Notes: generated by a model from the letters alone, not told the origin. A DNA stretch of 7,258 nt from Desulfobacterales bacterium (GCA_030149585.1 JASFBJ010000183.1:1-7258), one strand, 5' to 3'. Positions 1 through 6,465 are shown, counted from the first letter of the stretch. A program made the numbers and translations.

Positions 1-21
1 TTACCAGGGAGAACGTATTGA
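1..21 (+). CDS. C-terminal end of an upstream gene, possibly a sensor histidine kinase (partial)
   Basis: Frame 1 reads L-P-G-R-T-Y and then TGA at 19-21. The TGA overlaps the TTG start of the response regulator (TTGA), the 4-base stop/start overlap typical of translationally coupled genes. Histidine kinase catalytic domains commonly end with a beta strand closing in 'LP' shortly before the stop, and an NtrC-type regulator is usually preceded by its kinase. Both points fit, but only six codons are visible, so the kinase identity is inference. The frame could also be a chance stop. Confidence 0.3.
   Translation, partial: LPGRTY
6..11 (+). promoter_or_regulatory. Ribosome binding site fixing a TTG start
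   Basis: AGGGAG lies 6 bases before the TTG at 18. It is the reason to accept TTG as the start of the response regulator, although the frame stays open to the left edge. Starting here gives five residues before the first receiver strand (ILIVDDD), the usual layout for this family. Confidence 0.6.
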
Positions 22-1388
22 ACGCCCAACAATCGATATTAATAGTTGATGACGACATAAATGTGCTAGAGGTTATGGAAGCACGGCTGTTATCTGCCGG
101 TTTTATTATTCATAAAGCCGCAAGCGGAAGATCAGCTCTTAAGATATTTAAAAGTCGCAAAATTAATTTAATGGTTTCCGATATTCAGATGCCCGGCATG
201 GGAGGAATTGAACTATTTCAAGAGATCCGTTTATTACAACCTGATTTGCCGGTTATTTTTTTAACAGCTTATGGAACCATTTCCGGTGCGGTAAGTGCGG
301 TAAAGGCAGGAGCTGTAGATTATCTGGCTAAGCCGTTTGACGGGAAAGATCTGGTTAAGATTATCAACAAAAACCTGCCAAGTCAGATAGCTGTTAGTAT
401 GACAGGGGATACTTCTAATTTAATGCAGGACATTGATAATGTTAAAAGTTCTGAAATGAAACAGCTTTACAGCCTGGTGAAGCGGGTTTCCAAAAGTGAC
501 GTAAATGTGCTGATATTAGGAGAAAGCGGCGTCGGCAAGGAACGGATCGCGCATTTAATTCATCAATTGGGGAAAAGGGAAAAAAAGCCTTTTGTAGTGG
601 TTGACTGCGGTTCAACTCCGGCCGGCTTGCTGGAAAGCGAACTTTTTGGGCATGTTAAGGGGGCCTTTACAAATGCGGTCAGCGACAAAAAGGGGTTAAT
701 CCAGGCTGCTGATAAGGGAACCCTTTTTTTAGATGAGATCGGTAATATTTCAGCGGAAATGCAAACTCGCTTATTAAGATTTATTGAAGACCGTAAAATC
801 AGAAAAATAGGCGATATTAAAGAAATTCCAGTAGATTGCAGAATTATTGCCGCAACTAATTCCGATCTGCCGGAGGCTATAAAAAAGGGGAGTTTTCGAG
901 AGGATCTTTATTATCGGCTAAGGGTAGTTTCTTTGAATATTCCCAGCTTAAAAGATCGTAAGGAAGATATCCCGGAGCTTACCCAATATTTTATTAGCAA
1001 TTTTAATAAACATTATGAACCAAACGGAAAAGAGGTTAAACTGGCGCCGGAAACTTTGGAGTGGCTTTGCAGGTATCCCTGGCCAGGTAACGTCAGAGAG
1101 TTGAAAAATGCTTTGGAGGCCAGCATTGTTTTATGTGATAATGGTATTTTGAGGCCAAAAGATTTGCATATAAGCGGATTACCCGAAATATCCCAGACTG
1201 AGATGGACAATGAGAGTGATTCTTTTACCCTTGAAGAGAATGAACGGCTTGCCATTATACGTGCCTTAAGACAATCCAAAGGGATTCAGAAAGATGCTGC
1301 CGAACTTTTGGGAATCAGCCGCAGGGCCATTCATTATAAAATTAAAAAATTCAATATCGACTTTAACCGCTTTCGTTTGAAAACATAG
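18..1388 (+). CDS. Sigma-54-dependent response regulator, NtrC family
   Basis: A cytoplasmic transcription activator that, once phosphorylated by a partner kinase, uses ATP hydrolysis to open sigma-54 promoters. Three domains are visible. The receiver (about 6-120) has acidic DDD at 11-13, phosphoacceptor D55 in VSDIQMPG, T83 and K105. The AAA+ domain (about 145-370) has Walker A GESGVGKE at 168-175, the sigma-54 contact loop GAFTNA at 215-220, Walker B GTLFLDEIG at 234-242, AATN at 278-281, arginine-finger region REDLYYRL at 294-301 and sensor II PWPGNVREL at 354-362. A Fis-type helix-turn-helix (about 405-446) contains AAELLGISRRAIHYKIKK. At 456 aa it is of normal length with all catalytic motifs present. 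The contact loop is GAFTNA rather than the commoner GAFTGA. It starts at TTG with a good ribosome site. The transporter 8 bases downstream is the likely co-transcribed partner. The signal sensed is unknown. Confidence 0.95.
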   Translation: MNAQQSILIVDDDINVLEVMEARLLSAGFIIHKAASGRSALKIFKSRKINLMVSDIQMPGMGGIELFQEIRLLQPDLPVIFLTAYGTISGAVSAVKAGAVDYLAKPFDGKDLVKIINKNLPSQIAVSMTGDTSNLMQDIDNVKSSEMKQLYSLVKRVSKSDVNVLILGESGVGKERIAHLIHQLGKREKKPFVVVDCGSTPAGLLESELFGHVKGAFTNAVSDKKGLIQAADKGTLFLDEIGNISAEMQTRLLRFIEDRKIRKIGDIKEIPVDCRIIAATNSDLPEAIKKGSFREDLYYRLRVVSLNIPSLKDRKEDIPELTQYFISNFNKHYEPNGKEVKLAPETLEWLCRYPWPGNVRELKNALEASIVLCDNGILRPKDLHISGLPEISQTEMDNESDSFTLEENERLAIIRALRQSKGIQKDAAELLGISRRAIHYKIKKFNIDFNRFRLKT

Positions 1389-1396
1389 AAATATTT

Positions 1397-2620
1397 ATGC
1401 AATCAGAACCTCTGAATCCAAAAGAAAAAAAAGTTTTATTAACCACCTGTTATGGCCATTTTTTGAGCCATTTTAATATGCTGGTTTTTCCGGCACTGGT
1501 TTTGCCACTTAGCGCGCGTTTTGATATTAATCTTACAAGTGTTATCGGGTTTTCTTTTTGGATGTATCTACTTTTTGGTTTAACTGCCTTGCCATGGGGT
1601 ATTATAGCGGATCATCTGGGTGCCAGACCCCTGTTTTTTATCTTTTATGCCGGATCAGGACTTAGTGGGATAGCAGCTGCCGCTGGATTGGACTCTGAAA
1701 TTATATTACCACTGGCGCTTGCTGCTTTGGGCTTTTTTTCAGGGATTTATCACCCAGTGGGTCTAGGACTTATTTCAAAAGAGATCAGCAGGATCAGCCT
1801 TGCAATGGGTTATAATGGAATGTTTGGTAACCTGGGCCTGGGCATGGCGCCGCTTTTAACGGGTCTTGTCAACTGGCTGTGGGGCCCAAAGGCTGTTTTT
1901 CTGGTTTTAAGTGGAATAAATTTTTCCGGATTGCTTTTTTTATATTTTGTGCCTTTATCAGAATCTCCAAAAGCTGCAAAGTCCCTTAATCAGGATAATA
2001 ATAAAAGCCTGAATGTGTTTTTGATAATGCTGGTTGCCATGATGCTGGGAGGGCTGATTTACAGGGGGGCTACCATTATCACCCCGGCATATTTTGAATT
2101 AAATACCAAAGCAGTTTTTAACTGGTTTACAATCTTGTTTAATGGGCAGATCTCCAATAATCTGCTGGCAACCACTACCACCTCTTTTATTTTTTTAATA
2201 GGTATGATGGCCCAATTTACTGGTGGCAAGTTAGCTGAAAAGATTCATCCACGGTACTGCTATTTGCTTTTTCATCTAATAACTATTCCAATGGCTTTTC
2301 TTATCTCAAAAACATCTGATCTAACTTTAATCGCTTGCGCGGCGGTCTATTTTTTCTTTCTGCTGGGAATGCAGCCAAGTGAAAATACTCTGGTCGCCGG
2401 TCTGGTACCCCAAAAATTTCGTCATTCCGCCTATGGTTTAAAATTTATTTTAACTTTCGGGGTTGGTGCTTTCGCGGTTCAGATAGTTGGCCTAATCCAG
2501 TCTACCTTTGGTATCCGGGCTGTATTCCAGGGATTGGGGTCAATTTCAATGGTTCTGGTAACTGTAATTTTGATATTGATTTATCAATTACGCCAAAAGC
2601 CATTTTTACTGGAGAGTTGA
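1397..2620 (+). CDS. Major facilitator superfamily transporter
   Basis: An inner-membrane secondary transporter, 407 aa with about 12 hydrophobic segments in two halves; the central loop near 188-205 is polar (SLNQDNNKS). The family signature between helices 2 and 3, GxxxDxxGxR, is seen as GIIADHLGARP at 68-78. A degenerate second copy, GGKLAEKIHPR, lies at 276-286. The IYHPVG and GMFGNLGLGMAP stretches (117-122, 141-152) recall the fosmidomycin-resistance/Fsr-like branch, but that is a resemblance from memory and the substrate cannot be read from sequence. The start is 8 bases after the regulator's stop with no clear ribosome site, so translation is probably coupled. The 3' end overlaps the convergent macro-domain gene by 15 bp, and no terminator follows immediately. 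Its role may be export or uptake of the compound sensed by the two-component system (inference). Confidence 0.88.
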   Translation: MQSEPLNPKEKKVLLTTCYGHFLSHFNMLVFPALVLPLSARFDINLTSVIGFSFWMYLLFGLTALPWGIIADHLGARPLFFIFYAGSGLSGIAAAAGLDSEIILPLALAALGFFSGIYHPVGLGLISKEISRISLAMGYNGMFGNLGLGMAPLLTGLVNWLWGPKAVFLVLSGINFSGLLFLYFVPLSESPKAAKSLNQDNNKSLNVFLIMLVAMMLGGLIYRGATIITPAYFELNTKAVFNWFTILFNGQISNNLLATTTTSFIFLIGMMAQFTGGKLAEKIHPRYCYLLFHLITIPMAFLISKTSDLTLIACAAVYFFFLLGMQPSENTLVAGLVPQKFRHSAYGLKFILTFGVGAFAVQIVGLIQSTFGIRAVFQGLGSISMVLVTVILILIYQLRQKPFLLES

Positions 2621-3133
2621 AATATACTCCTGATACACTTTTTCGTGACTGAAAGAAAAAAGAGAGAAAATAATTTTTCCCAGTGAACTGGTGTTTGCCT
2701 CTAAAAAAGAAACACAGGTGTCCACAGCGATTTTACATGCCTTATCAACAGGATAGCCATAAACTCCGCAACTTATGGCCGGAAACGCAATTGAGCCGGC
2801 CTTTTTGGATAATGCCAGTTTCAGACTGTTATAATAACAAGCTGTCAGCAATTTTTCATCAGAAGGCTTTGCACTGTAAATCGGGCCCACAGTATGGATG
2901 ACCCATTGAGCCGGCAAGTTAAATCCTCTGGTTATTTTTGCCTCCCCAGTTGGACAGCCTCCAAGGGCACGGCACTCTTCCAGCAGCATTGGGCCGGCAG
3001 CCCTGTGAATGGCCCCATCAACCCCACCCCCACCTAAAAGGCTCTGATTAGCGGCGTTTATAATAATATCAACCTTTAACCTGGTAATATCGCTTTTAAC
3101 AGCGCTTAATTTAGCAATAATTTGTTTATTCAT
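2606..3133 (-). CDS. Macro-domain protein, probable O-acetyl-ADP-ribose deacetylase (YmdB-like)
   Basis: A single-domain cytoplasmic enzyme, 175 aa, close in length and layout to E. coli YmdB. Family members hydrolyse O-acetyl-ADP-ribose and some remove mono-ADP-ribose from proteins. Visible landmarks are SDIT at 14-17 (usually GDIT; the adenine-contacting Asp is D15), NAAN at 26-29, GGGGVDGAIHRAAGP at 34-48, CPTGEAKITRGFNLPA at 60-75, HTVGPIY at 80-86, and the phosphate-binding loop SCGVYGYP at 121-128. The Asn and Asp residues implicated in YmdB catalysis appear conserved. The G-to-S change in the first motif and the C in SCGVYG (often STG) are mild variants. The ATG start has no strong ribosome site. 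No ADP-ribosyltransferase partner lies nearby. The gene converges on the MFS gene and overlaps its end. Confidence 0.93.
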   Translation of the reverse strand: MNKQIIAKLSAVKSDITRLKVDIIINAANQSLLGGGGVDGAIHRAAGPMLLEECRALGGCPTGEAKITRGFNLPAQWVIHTVGPIYSAKPSDEKLLTACYYNSLKLALSKKAGSIAFPAISCGVYGYPVDKACKIAVDTCVSFLEANTSSLGKIIFSLFSFSHEKVYQEYISTLQ

Positions 3134-3148
3134 AATAATTAAACTTCA

Positions 3149-3158
3149 GGGGACGTCC
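3149..3158 (+). repeat. GGGGACGTCC palindromic element, copy 1
   Basis: GGACGTCC (3151-3158) is a perfect 8-bp palindrome preceded by two more G. The same 10-mer occurs inverted at 6702-6711, also between genes. It lies about 16 bases upstream of the macro gene start, around the predicted transcription start. I recall such elements from deltaproteobacterial intergenic regions near REP-type transposases, but this is unverified memory. It could be a dispersed repeat or a regulator site. Confidence 0.4.
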
Positions 3159-3164
3159 TTTACA

Positions 3165-3190
3165 TTTATAGTTTTCAAATAACGGTTATT
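3165..3190 (-). promoter_or_regulatory. Candidate promoter and operator of the macro-domain gene
   Basis: On the - strand TATAAA (3170-3165) sits about 31 bases before the macro ATG and could be a -10 box; no convincing -35 box lies 16-18 bases further upstream. Just behind it is a 13-bp inverted repeat, AATAAC-G-GTTATT (3178-3190), which would fall between -10 and -35, a usual place for a repressor operator. This is inference from position and symmetry only. Confidence 0.25.
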
Positions 3191-3194
3191 GTGC

Positions 3195-3238
3195 TATGGT
3201 GGGTTTTTATTAAAAAATACAATTAGTTATACACCATA
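3195..3238. repeat. Spaced inverted repeat TATGGTG / CACCATA
   Basis: Perfect 7-bp arms at 3195-3201 and 3232-3238 flank 30 bases of AT-rich sequence in the spacer between the macro gene and the ATPase gene. The function is unknown. The arms could be the ends of a short repeat unit or could be chance. Confidence 0.25.
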
Positions 3239-3253
3239 AAAGGTTGCCCTTTT
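3238..3253 (-). terminator. Possible terminator of the ABC importer operon
   Basis: Read on the - strand, AAAAGG-GCAA-CCTTTT is a 6-bp hairpin with a GNRA-type tetraloop ending in four U, 41 bases after the ATPase stop codon. It is short and its U-run is part of the stem, so it is at best moderate. No better terminator is seen downstream before the macro gene. Confidence 0.35.
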
Positions 3254-3293
3254 CAACACTAAAAATGAGGTGAAATGAGTAAAATATAAGTCG

Positions 3294-4466
3294 TTAACCC
3301 CCATTTAGGGGTGCGAAATTTGAGTTATTAAGACATCTTCTTTCAGATGCAGGGGCTCTGCATTTTTTACCGCATAATGGATGAGGCGCATTTGTGGCAA
3401 AGCAAACCCAGACATTTTCGTATATATTAAAATTAAAAAGATTTTTGGGAATCGTTGCGTACATCTCCATTCCGTTAATGTTAATCGTTACCTTTAAGAC
3501 ATTACCAAAATCTGTTATATTTATTATTTTTCCATAAATTCGATTTAAGCCGGTGTCAGGTATTTCATTTTCCGGCACTTTGTTTTTCTTTTTTAGAATT
3601 ATTTTTTCAGGATGAATGCATAGATTAATTTCTTTGTCTATTTCAAAGACAGGATATTTTTTAACTCTAATTTTAATGGGGCGCTCCAGACCCTCATTTT
3701 TGATCAGTACTATTATTTCATTATTATTTATTTTGATCGGAGATACTTTTAAGATATTTTTGACCCCGACAAAGCGGGCCACAAATTCGGTTCTTGGATG
3801 ACGAAACAGCCCCACAGGAGAGTCTATCTGATCTACCTTCCCATTATTTAGCACTGAAACACGATCCCCAAAAAATGCCGCTTCAGCCTGGTCATGTGTG
3901 ACATAAACCGTAGTCACGCCAATCTTTTGCTGAATATTTTTCAATTCATCCAGCACTGTCTCTTTTGTCATGGAATCGAGACTGTTCATGGGCTCGTCCA
4001 TCAAAAGCACTTCAGGCTCAATAACCAAAGCCCTGGCCAGTGCAACCCTTTGTTTTTGCCCCCCGCTTAACTGAGAAGGGAATTTATCTTTTTCCTTTGC
4101 AATGCTTACCCCATTCAAATAATAATCAACCTTGCGTTTTATCTCTTTTTCCGTAATTTTTCTAAGTCTAAGCCCATATGCAATATTTTCAAACACGCTT
4201 AGATGCGGAAACAGCGCATGATTTTGGAAGACAAAACCAATTTTTCTTTTATCAGGAGAAAGATCACTTACATCCCTGGTGCCGATAAAAACAGATCCGC
4301 TATCCGGTTTAATCAGTCCAGCTATAACAGACAGTGTCGTTGTCTTGCCGCCCCCGCTCACTCCCAAGAGCACATGAAATTCTCCCTGATTAATCTCAAG
4401 GTTTAAATTTTCCAGTACTGCCCGTCCATCATAGCTTTTTGATATTCCCTTTAATATAATACCCAT
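3294..4466 (-). CDS. ABC importer ATPase, molybdate/tungstate type (ModC/WtpC-like)
   Basis: A cytoplasmic ATPase that powers the importer encoded just upstream. The nucleotide-binding domain (1-235) is complete: Walker A GVSGGGKTT at 35-43, Q-loop Q81, signature LSGGQKQR at 133-140, Walker B VLLMDEP at 153-159 with E158, D-loop NSLD at 161-164 and switch H191. The region after about 240 has beta-rich TOBE-like sequence (HPEKI at 285-289, DFGNVLKV near 319-326), as in the ModC/CysA/PotA class. Specificity comes from the operon, not from the ATPase itself. At 390 aa it is somewhat longer than usual: TOBE-like sequence ends near NAPHPL (359-364), and the last 26 residues are Cys/Arg-rich, unlike the rest, and encoded in hairpin-rich DNA. 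The start ATG has AAAGGA just upstream and follows the permease stop by 7 bp. Confidence 0.92.
   Translation of the reverse strand: MGIILKGISKSYDGRAVLENLNLEINQGEFHVLLGVSGGGKTTTLSVIAGLIKPDSGSVFIGTRDVSDLSPDKRKIGFVFQNHALFPHLSVFENIAYGLRLRKITEKEIKRKVDYYLNGVSIAKEKDKFPSQLSGGQKQRVALARALVIEPEVLLMDEPMNSLDSMTKETVLDELKNIQQKIGVTTVYVTHDQAEAAFFGDRVSVLNNGKVDQIDSPVGLFRHPRTEFVARFVGVKNILKVSPIKINNNEIIVLIKNEGLERPIKIRVKKYPVFEIDKEINLCIHPEKIILKKKNKVPENEIPDTGLNRIYGKIINITDFGNVLKVTININGMEMYATIPKNLFNFNIYENVWVCFATNAPHPLCGKKCRAPASERRCLNNSNFAPLNGG
3297..3312 (-). terminator. Short GC hairpin at the ATPase stop codon
   Basis: ACCCC-TAAATG-GGGGT on the - strand forms a 5-bp hairpin that abuts the TAA stop of the ATPase gene. 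No U-tract follows directly, so it may only stabilise the mRNA 3' end or belong to the repeat-like DNA encoding the ATPase tail. Confidence 0.25.
3345..3368 (+). terminator. Hairpin plus T-run inside the ATPase tail, + strand
   Basis: ATGCAG (3347-3352), a 5-base loop GGGCT and CTGCAT (3358-3363) make a 6-bp stem, followed without a gap by six T (3363-3368). The layout is that of an intrinsic terminator for + strand transcripts, though the stem is short. It lies antisense within the last codons of the ATPase gene. It could stop read-through from the MFS gene, which has no terminator of its own, or be part of an inserted repeat. Confidence 0.35.
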
Positions 4467-4473
4467 TTATCCT

Positions 4474-5262
4474 TTACCTCGCATGTACCCTGACCCGTAA
4501 TTTAAATACCAGCAGTAATGTAAATGAAAAAACCAGCAAGAGCAGAGCAACAGCAATTGAAGCGGAAAGCTCCCCTGACATGGCATTTTGATAAATGGCT
4601 ACGGTCATTGTTTCAGTTCTAAAGGGAATGCAGCCCGCTACCATGGATGTAGCGCCGAATTCTCCAAGTGCCCTTGCCCAGGTCATAATTATGCCGGTAT
4701 AAATACCGTTTTTAGCCAGGGGAAGCAAAATTGTTTTAAATGTATAGAATCTTGACGCTCCCAGGGTCAATGATGCATTAATAACATTTTTATTTATGGA
4801 TTCAAATGCATCCTTTGTCGATTTTATTAGAAAAGGGATAGAAACAAAAAGCTGCGCAATTATGATTCCCTTTTTAGAAAATATCAGATCAATTCCATAA
4901 CAGCTTAATAATTTGCCGAATTTACTATTTCCCCCAAGCAGAATCAAAAGTGCCAGACCTGCGACAAGAGGAGGCATGGAAACAGGAAGATCAACCAGTG
5001 TATCAAGTATCCTCTTTCCTTTAAAGTCCTTCATCGCAAGCAAATAGGCAACTGGAATTCCTAAGCATAATGATAAAAAAACTACTGCCAGCGATGTTTC
5101 AAGACTTATAAGAACGGAAGATAATACCATGGGAGATCTGAATTGACATGCCAGTTCGGAAAGCGAAGTAGCAGTAAAAAGAGCAAAAATGGGCAGTATA
5201 ATCAGACACACAAAAATGCCTGCAATAAGCGATATGGCCAGGTCAAAAGAAAAATTTTTCAT
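4474..5262 (-). CDS. modB: ABC importer permease, molybdate/tungstate type (ModB/WtpB family)
   Basis: An inner-membrane channel subunit, 262 aa, with about six hydrophobic segments (roughly 7-31, 50-75, 90-112, 131-150, 184-206, 235-254). The cytoplasmic coupling loop that docks on the ATPase is seen at about 162-187 (ASLTLGASRFYTFKTILLPL, the EAA-like motif with central G). ARALGEFGATSMVAG (197-210) and the IPFRTETMTVAIY stretch that follows are characteristic of molybdate, tungstate and sulfate permeases. The length fits WtpB or CysT slightly better than the shorter ModB of E. coli, so the exact oxyanion is open. Its ATG directly follows the binding-protein stop (TAAATG), with GGTGGA inside the preceding gene as ribosome site, so the two are translationally coupled. 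The ATPase follows after 7 bp. Confidence 0.92.
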   Translation of the reverse strand: MKNFSFDLAISLIAGIFVCLIILPIFALFTATSLSELACQFRSPMVLSSVLISLETSLAVVFLSLCLGIPVAYLLAMKDFKGKRILDTLVDLPVSMPPLVAGLALLILLGGNSKFGKLLSCYGIDLIFSKKGIIIAQLFVSIPFLIKSTKDAFESINKNVINASLTLGASRFYTFKTILLPLAKNGIYTGIIMTWARALGEFGATSMVAGCIPFRTETMTVAIYQNAMSGELSASIAVALLLLVFSFTLLLVFKLRVRVHAR

Positions 5263-6027
5263 TTATTCCACCACATCAAAGCCATGTTTTTTGAAAATTG
5301 CCTTGCCTTCAATGCCCAAAAGATAATGAATATATTCGGCTGCTTCCTTTTTATGTTTTACCATTTGGCAAACCGGAATAATACTTATGACATTATACTG
5401 GGCTGGAATACCGATAATTCTAACCCGGCCGGACTGGATCGCATCTGCTTTCCACACTATGGCGGCATCAGCATTATTTCCCTCAATCCATAAGACTAAT
5501 TGCTTCACAGATATGCTCCTGGCCCTTATATTCATCTCTGATTTTTCAAGGCCTGATTTTTTTAATATTGCAGCAGAGGCGCCGCCTATGGCGCATGCCT
5601 TGACATTGCCTAATACAAGCCGATTGCCGGGGCCTGAAAAATCACCCAGCGAGTTCACATTGCCGTTTCCTATAGGAGTGATGATAACAGGAGTATGATG
5701 TGCAACAGGATTATAGTCTTTTATATAACCCTTTGTTTTTAAAATTTTTGCCCATTTATCGCTGCCTGGAATAAAGACATCAGGGCTTTGCCCTGCAAGT
5801 ATTTTATTGCCCAGCCTTCCCGTCCCCTCATAGTCGTATATGACCTTTATCGTATATATCTTCTCAATTCTTTCACCTATTTCATTCAAAGGCATCCTCA
5901 TCCCGGCTCCGGCAAAGACAAGCAGTTCTTTGGATTCTTTTTTTGCAAAAACAGTGGATGAAATAAAACATGCCAGTAATATTACTAAAATCATTTTATA
6001 TTTTTTCAAATAAACAGGTGTTTTCAT
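5263..6027 (-). CDS. modA: Periplasmic oxyanion-binding protein of ABC importer (ModA family)
   Basis: Extracytoplasmic ligand-binding subunit, 254 aa. The N-terminus has basic residues (KKYK, 8-11), a hydrophobic core and a likely signal peptidase I site after TVFA (25-28). The mature protein starts with the type II binding fold: LLVFAGAGMRMPLNEIG (35-51), then YDYEGTGRL (64-72), SPDVFIPGSD (81-90), VLGNVKACAIG (138-148) and ADAAIVWKADA (186-196). The last matches the ModA region that reads A-x-IVY-x-(T/S)DA, here with W in place of Y. The opening AGAGMR replaces the AAASL of classical ModA. Both differences touch the ligand pocket region in the family, so molybdate or tungstate is likely but another anion is possible. 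The ribosome site is weak (AAGAAAG). It is the first intact gene of the operon and lies 19 bp after a broken GNAT gene. Confidence 0.9.
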   Translation of the reverse strand: MKTPVYLKKYKMILVILLACFISSTVFAKKESKELLVFAGAGMRMPLNEIGERIEKIYTIKVIYDYEGTGRLGNKILAGQSPDVFIPGSDKWAKILKTKGYIKDYNPVAHHTPVIITPIGNGNVNSLGDFSGPGNRLVLGNVKACAIGGASAAILKKSGLEKSEMNIRARSISVKQLVLWIEGNNADAAIVWKADAIQSGRVRIIGIPAQYNVISIIPVCQMVKHKKEAAEYIHYLLGIEGKAIFKKHGFDVVE

Positions 6028-6046
6028 AAAAATTCTTTCTTATTTT

Positions 6047-6345
6047 TTACGCAGGCAGATCAACTGTGTTGCCGACCACCATATCCTCTATTAATGCAGC
6101 CATTCCGCCTTTTGCTGTTGAAACAAATAATTGAGCGCTGCACATCCCATGATTTGATCCCTCTGATTCAGCAACCATAATACAACGTTTTTCATTATCA
6201 TCAAGCATCATTAAAAGACCCTGGCGCTGGGCAAACTCGTTAAGGTGAAATCCTCTTCTATAGAGAACAGCTCTTTAAGAAGAGGTGCTCTTTGATTTAT
6301 GTCGGAAGGCACAGCCTTCCTGATCGCAGCAGATGCAAAATTCAT
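6047..6345 (-). pseudogene. Broken GNAT acetyltransferase gene (frameshifted and truncated)
   Basis: From ATG 6345 the frame reads MNFASAAIRKAVPSDI and on through LLKELFSIEEDFTL, a typical GNAT N-terminus (first strand and helices 1-2), then stops at TAA 6213-6211. A shift near 6238-6243, consistent with loss of one base, puts the reading into the frame EFAQRQGLLMMLDD, IMVAESEG, GMCSAQLFVSTAKGG, ALIEDMVV, GNTVDLPA and stop at 6049-6047. These are the central GNAT strands up to strand beta-4 (IEDMVV). The acetyl-CoA-binding R/QxxGxG/A loop and everything after it, about 50 residues, are missing. The reconstructed product is about 98 residues against roughly 150 for the family. No slippery heptamer is visible at the shift, so programmed frameshifting is unlikely. 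The gene was probably once the first member of the importer operon, and a deletion joined it to the binding-protein gene. Confidence 0.8.
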
Positions 6346-6424
6346 TATATGCAGATACCTTTTTATATTTTTTCAACAGTCTCAAATCATATAGCGTTTT
6401 GTAACAGTTATATAATTTAAACGC
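6346..6424 (-). promoter_or_regulatory. Probable promoter region of the importer operon, with a spaced inverted repeat
   Basis: This AT-rich stretch lies between a terminator and the broken GNAT gene and must contain the importer promoter if the operon starts here. TATGAT and TATAAA-like -10 candidates are visible on the - strand, but none has a good -35 box at 16-18 bp. An inverted repeat, GCGTTT (6394-6399) and AAACGC (6419-6424) separated by 19 bases, could be a regulator site. It does not match the E. coli ModE consensus well. Confidence 0.3.
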
Positions 6425-6465
6425 AAAAAATATGCCGTAATTTTATATGGTATAAAATTACGGCA
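6425..6465 (-). terminator. Strong intrinsic terminator for the upstream - strand gene
   Basis: A perfect 15-bp inverted repeat (TGCCGTAATTTTATA at 6433-6447, TATAAAATTACGGCA at 6451-6465) with a 3-base loop. The stem base is GC-rich. On the - strand it is followed after two bases by six T (6430-6425), the classic intrinsic terminator layout. It would end transcription of the gene at 6742-7258 and insulate the importer operon. A looser T-run at 6471-6479 on the other side means it might also work in the + direction. Confidence 0.75.

Noticed and set aside
1013..1279. Open frames opposite or within the regulator, macro, ATPase, permease and binding-protein genes
   Set aside because: They lie inside well-supported genes, have shadow-like composition and no recognisable domain or ribosome site.
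2606..3133. Macro domain as the antitoxin of a DarTG-type ADP-ribosylation toxin-antitoxin pair
   Set aside because: No ADP-ribosyltransferase gene lies beside it, and the motifs and length fit the stand-alone YmdB-like deacetylase group.
3134..3293. CRISPR array, tRNA or riboswitch in the spacer
   Set aside because: No regularly spaced repeats, cloverleaf or known aptamer-like core is seen; only short isolated palindromes.
5968..5970. Lipoprotein signal in the binding protein (LLAC ending at Cys20)
   Set aside because: The -2 residue is Leu, the hydrophobic stretch before Cys is short, and a signal peptidase I site (VFA) follows at 26-28.
6205..6250. Programmed ribosomal frameshift making a full GNAT protein
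   Set aside because: No slippery heptamer or downstream structure is visible, and the product would still lack the acetyl-CoA-binding half.
6433..6465. The 15-bp palindrome as a ModE-type operator
   Set aside because: A T-run directly follows it on the - strand and it lies downstream of a - strand gene, so an intrinsic terminator explains it better.
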